Shown here: in pieces, positions 29,298-38,323 of the stretch
Layout: the number at the start of each line of letters is the position of its first letter
How positions within the stretch are numbered: the stretch's first letter is position 1
NCBI RefSeq assembly: GCF_003202155.1
Contig: NZ_QFLI01000004.1
Location: forward strand, 310,001-374,000
Length of the DNA: 64,000 nt
Direction of reading: 5' to 3'
From: Marinifilum breve
Lineage (GTDB): Bacteria; Bacteroidota; Bacteroidia; Bacteroidales; Marinifilaceae
The notes under the pieces: generated by a model
What the model was told of the DNA's origin: nothing
What the model saw: the letters and a program-made list of their open reading frames with translations, nothing else
Databases searched by the model: none
Program-made: the position numbers and the translations under genes

Positions 29298-32200
29298 ATG
29301 AAGAAACTTTACACATATCTTACCTTTATTTTCCTGCTAATGTCATTCATTGGTCAGGCTCAAATTATCACAACCTCTCCCGCCTTTCCTACCGAAAGTG
29401 ATGAAGTGACCATTACTTTTGATGCTTCATTGGGAACCGGAGGATTAAAGGATTACACAGGTGATGTATATGCTCACACTGGTGTAATTACCGAAAATAG
29501 TTCAAACGACACTGATTGGAAATATGCACCAACTTGGGGCGACAACAGTGCCAAATACAAATTGACCTCACTTGGAAACAACAAGTGGGAATTAAAAATA
29601 ACTCCAAGCATTCGCGAGTACTACGGCGTTGCTGACGGAGAGAAAATATTAAAAATGGCTTTCGTATTCCGTTCTTCTGATAATTCGAAAGAAGGAAAAG
29701 GTGATGGCGGAACAGATATCTTTGCTGATGTAAGCGAAGGTGGCTTAAACGTTAGCTTCTCCTCTCCTGCCAACAATAAAGTCATTGAGAAAAATGAAGA
29801 TTTACAGGTAACAATACAATCAAATGCAAGTACTAATCTAACTCTATTTCTTGATGGTGTTGAGAATGAAACTACCACAGAAACTGAAATTAGTAAAATC
29901 ATAAACACAGATGTTGCCGGGAATCATGAATTGGTAGCTGTTGCAACCGATGGTACAGAAGAAGTAAGAGCCACAGTTAATTTCTTTGTTCGCGGTGATG
30001 TAGTAAATGAAAGCATGCCGGCCAATGTAGTTGCGGGTATCAATTATACCGACGACACTTCTTTAACACTTGTACTATATGCGCCTCATAAGGAGTATGT
30101 GTATGTAATTGGAGACTTCTCTGACTGGAAACTGGACAACATGTACCAAATGAAGAAGGATGGTGACAACTTTTGGGTAACCATTAACAATCTTCAAGCT
30201 GGCAAAGAATACATTTACCAATATCTTATCGATGGGGACATAAAAATTGCAGATCCCTATGCAGATAAACTTTCCGATCCATGGAATGACCAGTACATAA
30301 ACGACGATACTTATCCAAATTTAATCGATTATCCTGAAGGAAAAACAACAGAAATCGCCAGTGTATTCCAAACTGCACAAACTGCATTTAGCTGGACTGA
30401 CAATGGTTTTACAATGCCTAAAAAAGAAGATTTGGTAGTTTATGAGCTTCATGTTAGAGATTTTACTGCAGCTGGTAATATCAAGACAGTAACTGACACC
30501 CTGGATTATTTGGAAAGATTAGGTGTAAATGCAATCGAACTAATGCCATTCAATGAATTTGAAGGGAATGACTCATGGGGTTACAATCCATCTTTCTATT
30601 TTGCTCCGGATAAAGCTTATGGTACTAAAAACGATTATAAAGCCTTTATCAATGAGTGTCACAAAAGAGGAATTGCTGTATTAATGGATATGGTTTTGAA
30701 CCATACCTACGGGCAATCACCATTCTTGCGCATGTACTTTGATGGTAGCAAACCAACTGCTGATAATCCATGGTATAATCAAGAACACAACTTTGAAAAC
30801 ACAGATGCTCATTGGGGATATGATTTAAATCACGAGAGTCAAGCAACAAAAGATTTAGTTGATAGAATTAACACATACTGGATGGAAGAATACCACATTG
30901 ATGGTTTCCGCTTCGATTTCACCAAAGGGTTCTCAAACAAAAGACATAGTGCTTCCTCTGATCCTTGGGGAGGACAATACGATGCTGCCCGCATAGCAAA
31001 CCTAAAAAGAATGTCTACTGAAATCTGGAATGTAAAATCAGACGCAGTAGTAATTTTTGAACACCTTTCAGATAACACGGAAGAGAAAGAACTTGCTGCT
31101 CATGGTATCCTACTTTGGGGAAATGCCAATCATGACTATCGTGCAGCCACAATTGGTAATAGCTCCAATTTTAATTGGACATCTTGGAAAAGTAGAGATT
31201 GGGACGGTCCTAAACTAGTTAGTTATATGGAAAGTCACGATGAAGAACGAATGATGTATAGCAACCTTACTGAAGGTAGATCACTAGATGGTTACAATGT
31301 AAGAAGTCTAAATACCGGCCTTTCAAGAATTGAAACCGCTGCAGCTTTCTTCCTAACTATACCTGGACCAAAAATGATTTGGCAATTTGGTGAACTTGGT
31401 TATGATATCTCTATAAATGAAGGTGGAAGAACTGGGAAAAAACCGGTAAAATGGGAATATCAGGATGATCCAAATCGTAAAAAAGTGTACCAGGTATTTG
31501 CTGCCTTGTCAAAGATTAAAAAGGAAGAGCCTGCTTTCGAATCTGATGATTTCAATTTAATCACATCACAAGCTTTAAAACGAATTGAAATCAATCATAC
31601 CGATATGGATGTTCGTATCATCGGTAATTTTGATATAAAAGAAGGTAGTATTTCTGCTAACTTCAGTAAAACAGGAACATGGTATGATTATTTCTCTGGT
31701 GAGGAGATTAATGTAACGGATGCCGATGCCAACATTACTCTTAAACCAGGTGAATATCATATTTACACCACAAAGCAACTAACACAATCTAATGTTATTT
31801 CAGCTCCTATTGCCAGTAATGTTAACATTGCTGGAATAGCTAAAGAGAATGAAACTCTAACTGCATCATATACCTATTCTGATGCCAATAATGACTTGGA
31901 AGGAACATCGGTTTACAGATGGTACAGAGCTGAAGATACCAATGGTAAAAATGAAATAAGCATTAGTGGTGCTACAAATACGACTTATCAGCTTACAGGT
32001 GATGATCGAGATAAGTACATTAGATTCTCGGTAACTCCTATTGCTCAAACTGGCGAATTACTCGAGGGTAAAACTGTTTATTCTTCTTATACTGATATGG
32101 TTGTTTCATTGGTAAATGCACCTGTTGCGAGCAATGTACAAATTACCGGAACTCTTACCGAGGGAGAAGAGCTTACTGCAAGTTATGAATATAGTGATCC

Positions 32201-32681
32201 TGAAAATGATACGGAAGGCGCTTCAATTTTCCAATGGTACAGATCTGATAATACTCAAGGAACAAATGAAAGTGAGATCTCGGGTGCTACAAGCTTAAAT
32301 TACACATTGCTTAATGCTGATGGTGGAAAATACATCCGATTTTCAGTTACACCTGTAGCCACAACAGGAGAACTACTTACAGGTGATAAGGTGTATAGTA
32401 ACTATACTGAAATGATCGCTTTTACTACAGGAATAGATGACGTACTGGAGAAAGAGCTTAAGTTGTATCCAAATCCTGTTAAAGACATTCTATACCTATC
32501 GAATTTAAAAGGGGTAAATCAAATCAAGATTTATAGTTTAAATGGTAGTATGCTAAGAACAATTGGCACTCCAAACAGATCGGAAGAAATAAATCTTAGC
32601 AACTTAGCCAGTGGTATGTACTTATTCATTTTTGAAATGGAAGATGGTTCGAGACTAGCTAAAAAAGTGATGAAACAGTAA
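29298..32681 (+). CDS. Multidomain GH13 amylase/pullulanase-type enzyme with type IX secretion signal
   Basis: 1127-residue secreted enzyme in the place of SusG. Order: signal peptide 1-21 (FIGQAQ); a beta domain of the DUF4961/CBM kind (about 24-150); an Ig-like domain (about 150-230); a CBM48-like domain (about 250-345, YVYVIGDFSDWKLDNM); the GH13 barrel (about 370-830) with MDMVLNH, nucleophile D540 in GFRFDFTKGF, acid/base E588 in FEHLSD and D648 in ESHDEER; two near-identical Ig-like repeats of about 100 residues (835-932 and 940-1043); and a type IX sorting domain (1051-1126, LKLYPNPVKD to LAKKVMKQ). It should cut starch at or outside the cell surface, feeding SusC-F. The CBM48 plus the region IV sequence SHD recall branching or debranching enzymes more than plain alpha-amylase. 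Confidence 0.93.
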   Translation: MKKLYTYLTFIFLLMSFIGQAQIITTSPAFPTESDEVTITFDASLGTGGLKDYTGDVYAHTGVITENSSNDTDWKYAPTWGDNSAKYKLTSLGNNKWELKITPSIREYYGVADGEKILKMAFVFRSSDNSKEGKGDGGTDIFADVSEGGLNVSFSSPANNKVIEKNEDLQVTIQSNASTNLTLFLDGVENETTTETEISKIINTDVAGNHELVAVATDGTEEVRATVNFFVRGDVVNESMPANVVAGINYTDDTSLTLVLYAPHKEYVYVIGDFSDWKLDNMYQMKKDGDNFWVTINNLQAGKEYIYQYLIDGDIKIADPYADKLSDPWNDQYINDDTYPNLIDYPEGKTTEIASVFQTAQTAFSWTDNGFTMPKKEDLVVYELHVRDFTAAGNIKTVTDTLDYLERLGVNAIELMPFNEFEGNDSWGYNPSFYFAPDKAYGTKNDYKAFINECHKRGIAVLMDMVLNHTYGQSPFLRMYFDGSKPTADNPWYNQEHNFENTDAHWGYDLNHESQATKDLVDRINTYWMEEYHIDGFRFDFTKGFSNKRHSASSDPWGGQYDAARIANLKRMSTEIWNVKSDAVVIFEHLSDNTEEKELAAHGILLWGNANHDYRAATIGNSSNFNWTSWKSRDWDGPKLVSYMESHDEERMMYSNLTEGRSLDGYNVRSLNTGLSRIETAAAFFLTIPGPKMIWQFGELGYDISINEGGRTGKKPVKWEYQDDPNRKKVYQVFAALSKIKKEEPAFESDDFNLITSQALKRIEINHTDMDVRIIGNFDIKEGSISANFSKTGTWYDYFSGEEINVTDADANITLKPGEYHIYTTKQLTQSNVISAPIASNVNIAGIAKENETLTASYTYSDANNDLEGTSVYRWYRAEDTNGKNEISISGATNTTYQLTGDDRDKYIRFSVTPIAQTGELLEGKTVYSSYTDMVVSLVNAPVASNVQITGTLTEGEELTASYEYSDPENDTEGASIFQWYRSDNTQGTNESEISGATSLNYTLLNADGGKYIRFSVTPVATTGELLTGDKVYSNYTEMIAFTTGIDDVLEKELKLYPNPVKDILYLSNLKGVNQIKIYSLNGSMLRTIGTPNRSEEINLSNLASGMYLFIFEMEDGSRLAKKVMKQ

Positions 32682-32712
32682 TTAAGTTTTCTTTATAGTT
32701 TATAGATCAAGT

Positions 32713-32751
32713 AAAACTCCCACTTAGCAACAATGCCAAGTGGGAGTTTTT
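32713..32751. terminator. Bidirectional terminator
   Basis: AAAACTCCCACTT (32713-32725) pairs with AAGTGGGAGTTTT (32738-32750), with A and T flanks that give a T-run on both strands. It serves the amylase gene (plus) and the convergent secreted-protein gene (minus). Confidence 0.9.
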
Positions 32752-32770
32752 AAATATTATAAGCGTGAAA

Positions 32771-34210
32771 TTATTTAATTGTAAGTTCTAATCGGTATTT
32801 TATTTCAGAACCTGCTGGTTGCATAATAAGCTTGTATTCGCCAGGAATTAAAGGCTCATCGGGCATAGATACTTTAAATACAAAAGGAGACTCGGTATAA
32901 TTCCCAATTTGTTCACGAACCAGCTGATCTTCTGTATCAAAAATTTTCAGATTCAATTCACTATTGACAAACTGCTTTAAATGAAACTGAACAAACACAT
33001 TCTCCGACTCTGAATAATAATACTCCTGATCGGCTCCCATAAATTCTTCTCTCTCCTGCTTGTTGTTTTCATTCAAGTCAATAAAGCCTGTAAAAAAGAA
33101 GAACCCCTCCTGTCCTTTGGAAAACTCTGGAGCCAAATTCTCTACATTCTCACTTATATTCATCGCCATGGCAGGTGTTTCTGGAATTTCTTCGGTTACC
33201 TCTTCCAATTCTGGTGTTTCATCAGCTTGAGCTGCCATAGCCTCATCGGTCTTAACAATATTAGCCGCAGAATCGCCTATTTGCACCAAAATTCGATATT
33301 GTATTGGATCTTTCATATCCAAAGAAGCTGTAATCATATATTCCCCTTCCGGCACATCTTTTAATACTCTCAAGAATTGATTGCCTGAATTTATTGTATC
33401 TTCTTTCATGGTGTAGTGCTGTAAACTATCCATTCTTGAAATGTTCATTGCAATCATATCATAGGTAGAATTCCAAATCTGATAAACCACTTGTTTGTTG
33501 TTCATAGGAAGATTTAGTCCAACCTGAAAATCAACTTTCCCAAGATCAAACCGTGTCTGATCCAAACCAATCACTTCTGCACTATCCAGTTTCATATCTC
33601 CATCCTCATCAATCCATTCCTTAAATAGATGAAAACTCTCGGGAAGTAATTTTTTCCTGATCTTTGCGAAAGCATTGCCATTTGGTTCCTTTATCAGAAA
33701 GTCAATCTGATATGTTTTTCCAGATTCTGCTGGATTAATGGTCATTATGTACTCTCCCACTGGTAAAAATGCATCGAAGTTTGAGTAAGTGAACAAAGGT
33801 TTTGTGGTATAATTTTTACGAACCGTTCGAATTAAATTTCCGCTGGTATCCCAAATTCTAAGTTTTAGGTTTGTACCTTCTTTTATCGCCGGATCGTACA
33901 AAGAAGCACTAATCGATTCCCCTTTGGCATAAGATTGCTTTCCCAAGCCAAAAAACTCATTCTTCTCTACAATATCATTTTCGTTTAAGTCCACCCATTT
34001 GTTATAGGCAAACAAACCAATGGGAATACCGTTCTTTTTCTGTTTTTCTTGCTTCTGAATTTGATCTGGTTCATCAACACGTACATCATCATATGGGATG
34101 GAATCTTGTATAAATTGTTCCTGCGCACTTGTAATTATGGCTGTGCCAACCAATATGGCAAGTATCAAATAACACCTACCAATAATACATTTCAATTTTT
34201 TGTATAACAT
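32771..34210 (-). CDS. Secreted three-module protein with EF-hand-like loops, function unknown
   Basis: 479 residues; I do not recognise the family. An N-terminal signal peptide ends near TSAQEQ. Three homologous modules follow, at about 60-185, 190-310 and 365-479. Each opens with an aromatic residue and a calcium-loop-like segment (VDLNENDIVEKNEF, IDEDGDMKLDSAEV, IDLNENNKQEREEF), with Asp/Asn at positions 1, 3 and 5 and Glu at 12, and continues as a beta-sandwich ending in GEYxMTI-type strands. A Glu/Thr/Pro-rich linker joins modules two and three. It could bind calcium and a periplasmic partner or glycan; this is inference. It is convergent with the amylase gene and on the same strand as the HU-like gene behind it. 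Confidence 0.8.
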   Translation of the reverse strand: MLYKKLKCIIGRCYLILAILVGTAIITSAQEQFIQDSIPYDDVRVDEPDQIQKQEKQKKNGIPIGLFAYNKWVDLNENDIVEKNEFFGLGKQSYAKGESISASLYDPAIKEGTNLKLRIWDTSGNLIRTVRKNYTTKPLFTYSNFDAFLPVGEYIMTINPAESGKTYQIDFLIKEPNGNAFAKIRKKLLPESFHLFKEWIDEDGDMKLDSAEVIGLDQTRFDLGKVDFQVGLNLPMNNKQVVYQIWNSTYDMIAMNISRMDSLQHYTMKEDTINSGNQFLRVLKDVPEGEYMITASLDMKDPIQYRILVQIGDSAANIVKTDEAMAAQADETPELEEVTEEIPETPAMAMNISENVENLAPEFSKGQEGFFFFTGFIDLNENNKQEREEFMGADQEYYYSESENVFVQFHLKQFVNSELNLKIFDTEDQLVREQIGNYTESPFVFKVSMPDEPLIPGEYKLIMQPAGSEIKYRLELTIK

Positions 34211-34563
34211 GGTATTTGGTTTAAAGCTGAATAAAAAGGATTGCTGTCTATCTAAATACGGTTTAAATAGCGTATATGTTTTAGCTTCAATCCAATAGTT
34301 TGACGAAATAAGATATAAAATTGGTTAAAAATCCTTAAGGGATCTTAATTGCGAGGTGATAAAGCTCGCCTGTTGGCTCAATTCCCCATACTCCTCCTTT
34401 CAATAACAGCTCCCTCTTTACCAATGACACAATTCCCTTGCTACGTATATGGTATGCACACCCTTTAGAGGGTGTGGGGTAGCACCCTTTTAATGGTATG
34501 TATACACACCCTTAGAAGGGTGTGCCCTATATCTTCGGGCATGTGGCTAAGCATGGTTCATTG
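34211..34563 (-). repeat. Intergenic hairpin pair (direct repeat of a palindrome)
   Basis: No gene lies here. At 34451-34524 the sequence GGTATG followed by a palindrome occurs twice: CACACCCT/AGGGTGTG (34457-34476) and CACACCCTTAGAAGGGTGTG (34505-34524). A GCCC/GGGC hairpin follows at 34523-34540. The core AGAAGGGTGT is also present in the palindromic elements at 52474-52590 and 56184-56331. It immediately follows the stop of the HU-like gene, so on the minus strand it would form the 3' end of that transcript. The rest (34211-34440) shows nothing recognisable. Confidence 0.6.
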
Positions 34564-35283
34564 CTATTTCACATACAGAGGCAGGTGAAAGCTTGCACTT
34601 AGAGTAGTATTTACCAATTTTCGATTCATTGCAAACTGGGTACATACTTCAAGCAAGTATTTCCCTGACTGCAAATTGGGCAATAATATCAATAGCTTTT
34701 GCGGTTCGTTACCTATTTCCTGCTTGCATTTAATTCTTTCATTGCTTTTTTGGTCAATCAGATATACACCTACACCCGGATCATCGCCTATAATTTTAAG
34801 ACGTTTGCCTTCGATTTGCAGCACTTGTCCTGGCGTAATCAGCTTATTTTCCGATTGGGTGGTTAAATCGATAACTCTTCCTATTATGGGCTTGGTGTTG
34901 GCCAAGCCAAGAATTCGAAATTTAGATTTTGTAAGTAGCTCTCGCATTCTTTTGGTGGCCGAAAACTTGAGTTTAACCTGATGTTCATCAGGATCAACAG
35001 ATCCAGAACTAGCATTAAAATGGCCTTTAACACTTAAGTGAGATTGAAATAATTCGGTATTTATTTTATAGCCCTCCGCTAACTTCTCCATTTTGATTCT
35101 ATCACATCGGGTGAGAATGTCTATAATACTCTCTTTATGATATTCCGATCCTTCGGCAATCATCAAATCGGCAATATCATTATTGGTGATGGTACCTACA
35201 TACCTTACCTGAGCGTAATAATCGTTTTTCTGATTACTGATATTGTTGGGATAAAGCAAGAGACTAATTTCTTTCGTGCTCAT
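34564..35283 (-). CDS. HU-like DNA-binding domain plus DUF4469-type Ig domain
   Basis: 239-residue cytoplasmic protein without a signal peptide. Residues 1-120 resemble the HU/IHF-like domain of Bacteroidota (YYAQVRYVGTITNNDIADLMI, then IDILTRCDRIKMEKLAEGY and a beta-arm region). Residues about 140-235 form a DUF4469-type beta-sandwich (ITPGQVLQIEGKRLKIIGDDPGVGVYLI). Such proteins are common in the phylum; they are thought to bind DNA, but no target is known. It stands alone: 78 nt separate it from the kinase gene on the right, and a hairpin repeat follows on the left. Confidence 0.8.
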   Translation of the reverse strand: MSTKEISLLLYPNNISNQKNDYYAQVRYVGTITNNDIADLMIAEGSEYHKESIIDILTRCDRIKMEKLAEGYKINTELFQSHLSVKGHFNASSGSVDPDEHQVKLKFSATKRMRELLTKSKFRILGLANTKPIIGRVIDLTTQSENKLITPGQVLQIEGKRLKIIGDDPGVGVYLIDQKSNERIKCKQEIGNEPQKLLILLPNLQSGKYLLEVCTQFAMNRKLVNTTLSASFHLPLYVK

Positions 35284-35361
35284 ATTTAAGTAGTTTTGGG
35301 TTCTTCTACTAAAGTAATCATATTCTAAATAATATGATAGTCATTTATTAAGGCTCCACGA

Positions 35362-36708
35362 TCAACAGCTATGCTGAAAAACCAGCTTAACCTTTGTACC
35401 CTTTCCCTCTTCCGATTCCACCGAAATATGACCATGGTGTAAACGCATAATTTGGCGCGCAAGGCTTAAGCCGATTCCTGATCCTTCCTCTTTGGTGGTA
35501 AAGAATGGGATGAATACATTTTTCATATCCTCGCCAGAGATACCACAACCAGTATCGGTAATACTGATTTCTACATTGCCATTTTGTTTATCCTCTGCCT
35601 TTAGGTGTATTTCCCCATTACTGTGAATGGCCTGACGCGCATTCTTTACCAGGTTGATTAACACCTGTTTCACAAGAGCCTCATCGGCATAGAATTGTAG
35701 GTCTTTGGGACTGATGTTGAAATGATACTGAATTTGATCATTGGAATACATGTGCAACAAATCTTGCAAATGCATAAACAGATGAGATACCGAAATGGCT
35801 TGCGGATTAGGTTTTGGTATACGCGAAAGCTCACGATAAGCCTCTACAAAATACATCAGTCCCTGTCCTTGCTCTTTGATTACCTGCAGTCCGTTGCGTG
35901 TTTTGGTAAGAACCGATTCGGTAAGAACTGTACCAGTCTCAATTTGCTGGTAATTGCTTTCCAGTTTTTCGGATAAGCAGGTCAATGGCGATACTGAATT
36001 CATGATCTCGTGAGTAAGCACATTAATCAACTTCTGCCAGGATTCCAACTCCTGCGCATCCATCTCATTTTTAATATCCGTAAAGGATAATAGTTTTAGT
36101 TCCTTTCCCTCTTGCTTAATTGTAGTACAAGAAATTAGCAAGTATTTACTTACACCATTCCCTTGCAAATGATAGACACGAGTATCCCCAGCCTTCATTA
36201 TCTCAAACAGGTCAAACAAGTCTGCATCGTTTTTTTTCAATGCCTTAATGTTGTAGAGGTTATGTATACCCAATAATTCACGCCCTCTATGGTTTATACA
36301 CTCCACCAAACCATTCTCGTCAAAGGATAGCAAACCTACTGCTGCATGCTCAATAATGGCATCGCTTATCATCTCTTTTTTTTGTGCCTTTAGGCGTAAA
36401 TCTCTAATGATGAGATTTACTTCCTGCATTCCCAGTCGTAATTCATCGAAGGACTTGCCTGATATATTCTTAGGAAAGCTTAATGCAGAATCCTCATTCT
36501 TTACTGACAGGAAAAATTGTGACAACAAACGATTGGTTGTATTCAGATAATGAACCAAACGGTAACTTAACCACAAAACGAGCATTAAAACCAATAAGGC
36601 CATATAAGGATAAGCGGTAGCCCAAATTATCCATCCCATAAGAAAACTCAACAAGAGAATACTACTGAGTCGAATCAGAACTTGAATAAAGAGGCTTTTA
36701 TAAATCAT
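35362..36708 (-). CDS. NtrY-like sensor histidine kinase
   Basis: 448-residue inner-membrane kinase. Two transmembrane helices (about 7-27 and 30-50) are followed by a linker, a PAS domain (about 105-200, AAVGLLSFDENGLVECIN), a HisKA motif with H233 in LTHEIMNSVSPL, and HATPase_c with NLVKNARQAI, DTGCGI and GSGIGLSLA. Nothing large is exposed to the periplasm, so sensing is likely in the membrane or by the PAS domain. It overlaps the upstream sigma-54 regulator by 11 bases, which marks the two as a pair. The pair faces an ABC transporter operon on the other strand. Confidence 0.93.
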   Translation of the reverse strand: MIYKSLFIQVLIRLSSILLLSFLMGWIIWATAYPYMALLVLMLVLWLSYRLVHYLNTTNRLLSQFFLSVKNEDSALSFPKNISGKSFDELRLGMQEVNLIIRDLRLKAQKKEMISDAIIEHAAVGLLSFDENGLVECINHRGRELLGIHNLYNIKALKKNDADLFDLFEIMKAGDTRVYHLQGNGVSKYLLISCTTIKQEGKELKLLSFTDIKNEMDAQELESWQKLINVLTHEIMNSVSPLTCLSEKLESNYQQIETGTVLTESVLTKTRNGLQVIKEQGQGLMYFVEAYRELSRIPKPNPQAISVSHLFMHLQDLLHMYSNDQIQYHFNISPKDLQFYADEALVKQVLINLVKNARQAIHSNGEIHLKAEDKQNGNVEISITDTGCGISGEDMKNVFIPFFTTKEEGSGIGLSLARQIMRLHHGHISVESEEGKGTKVKLVFQHSC

Positions 36709-38062
36709 ACTTCTTGATTTTGTGATAAAGAGTTGGGCGGGTAACGCCGAGCTCGCGAGCCATATGTGTTAGGTTTCCATCGTGGCGTTCCATGGCGGTA
36801 AGAATCATTTGCTTTTCCATCTCCATAAAGCTCTGAGGTGGCAGATTGGTTGCTTGTGCTTCATTCTGTTTAAGAAGAAAATCTTCGCTGGCAATTCTAT
36901 CTCCCTCCGAAAGAATTACTGCCTTTTCTACAGCATGCTGTAACTCGCGAACATTTCCCGGCCAAGGGTAATTCTGTAGCTTTACCAATACCTCATCAGT
37001 ATAAGTCAATGGCCTTTTATCGTATTTGTTTGCATACTTCATCAGAAAATATTCAGCAAGCAGCACAATATCACTGGCGCGATCTCGCAAAGCGGGCACA
37101 TCAACCTGAATGGTATTGATGCGATAAAGCAAATCTTCGCGGAAAGTTCCTTCTGCAACCATTTCTTGAAGGTTTTTATTGGTAGCACATACCAAGCGAA
37201 TATCTATCCTCCTGCTTTGATGATCGCCAACACGAATTACCTCCCTATTTTGAAGCACCGACAACAATTTGGCCTGCATGGCAAGCGATAGGTTTCCGAT
37301 CTCATCCAGAAAAATGGTTCCTCCCGAAGCCAATTCGAACCTTCCCTGCCTGTCTTCCCGGGCATCGGTAAATGCTCCCTTCACGTGACCAAACAATTCA
37401 CTTTCGAAAAGCGATTCACTCATGGCCCCCATATCCACCGAAACCATAGGCTTATTGCTTCTTTTGGATTGCTGATGTATTTCTCGTGCAATCAACTCCT
37501 TTCCTGTTCCATGTTCCCCCAAAACCAAAACATTGGCATCGGTAATGGCTACTTTTTGCAGGAGCTTTCGCAGATTCATCATAACACTTGATCTACCAAT
37601 CATTTCAGACTTGTTTTGGTTCAACTCTCTGGTTAAGTCTTGCTTATCGGTTTCCAGCTTTTGTATCTTCTTTTTCGATAACCTTAAGCTTAAAGCTGAT
37701 TTTAAAGTAGATATCAGCTTGTTATTATCCCATGGCTTCAATACAAAATCAGTGGCTCCCTGTTTTATGGCTGTTACTGCCAATTCAACATCACCGTAGG
37801 CAGTTAGCAACACCACTGCCAAATCAGGATCATATTTTAGGATCTCATTCATCCAAAACAAGCCTTCGTTTCCTGTATTCACTCCAGCGGAAAAGTTCAT
37901 ATCCAAAAGAACAATGTCGTATGAATTGTGCTGCAACTCGCTAAGTAAACTTTTTGGATTTGAAAGTACGTTAACCGTATCGAACTCATCTTGCAATAGC
38001 ATTTGAAGAGAAATTCTTACGCGCTTGTGATCGTCTACAATTAAAATATTTCCTGGGGGCAT
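36698..38062 (-). CDS. Sigma-54-dependent response regulator (NtrC family)
   Basis: 454-residue activator of sigma-54 promoters. Receiver domain 1-120 with D10-D11 and phosphoacceptor D54 (VLLDMN). AAA+ domain about 158-385 with Walker A GEHGTGKE, Walker B GGTIFLDEIGN and the sigma-54 contact loop GAFTDA, a variant of GAFTGA with Asp in place of the second Gly. The C-terminal Fis-type helix-turn-helix (about 412-454) has LTHMARELGVTRPTLYHKI. It is first in the operon with the kinase and divergent from the ABC genes at 38324, which are its most likely target; this arrangement is common in the phylum. Confidence 0.93.
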   Translation of the reverse strand: MPPGNILIVDDHKRVRISLQMLLQDEFDTVNVLSNPKSLLSELQHNSYDIVLLDMNFSAGVNTGNEGLFWMNEILKYDPDLAVVLLTAYGDVELAVTAIKQGATDFVLKPWDNNKLISTLKSALSLRLSKKKIQKLETDKQDLTRELNQNKSEMIGRSSVMMNLRKLLQKVAITDANVLVLGEHGTGKELIAREIHQQSKRSNKPMVSVDMGAMSESLFESELFGHVKGAFTDAREDRQGRFELASGGTIFLDEIGNLSLAMQAKLLSVLQNREVIRVGDHQSRRIDIRLVCATNKNLQEMVAEGTFREDLLYRINTIQVDVPALRDRASDIVLLAEYFLMKYANKYDKRPLTYTDEVLVKLQNYPWPGNVRELQHAVEKAVILSEGDRIASEDFLLKQNEAQATNLPPQSFMEMEKQMILTAMERHDGNLTHMARELGVTRPTLYHKIKKYDL

Positions 38063-38083
38063 ACATTTTCGAGTTTAGTATAC

Positions 38084-38116
38084 CAAAAGTAAAGAAATGG
38101 AATCAACCACTCAACG
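38084..38116 (-). promoter_or_regulatory. Promoter of the regulator-kinase operon
   Basis: On the minus strand GTTG (38116-38113), a 21-nt spacer and a perfect -7 TACTTTTG (38091-38084), leaving a leader of only about 15 nt before the ATG. Confidence 0.5.
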
Positions 38117-38224
38117 AAATGTAAAGAAACTATACAGTAAGAATAAAGTTTTTTTACAGCTAGAAGTTCCTTGCTAAAACACTTTCATTGCACAACTAAC
38201 TCTAAAACTAACAATTAGAATCAA

Positions 38225-38240
38225 TGGCACAACTATAGTA
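38225..38240 (+). promoter_or_regulatory. Weak sigma-54-type candidate upstream of the ABC genes
   Basis: TGGCAC (a perfect -24 half), five bases, then TAGTA, where TTGCA would be expected. It lies about 85 nt upstream of the ATPase gene and the divergent regulator is of the sigma-54 class, but the -12 half is poor. Confidence 0.25.
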
Positions 38241-38323
38241 ATACTATTACAGTTGGAAGAGCTACTATTCTTCTATGCATGACAATAATAATTATATAAC
38301 TTACGAATCTTTAATAAAACAAA

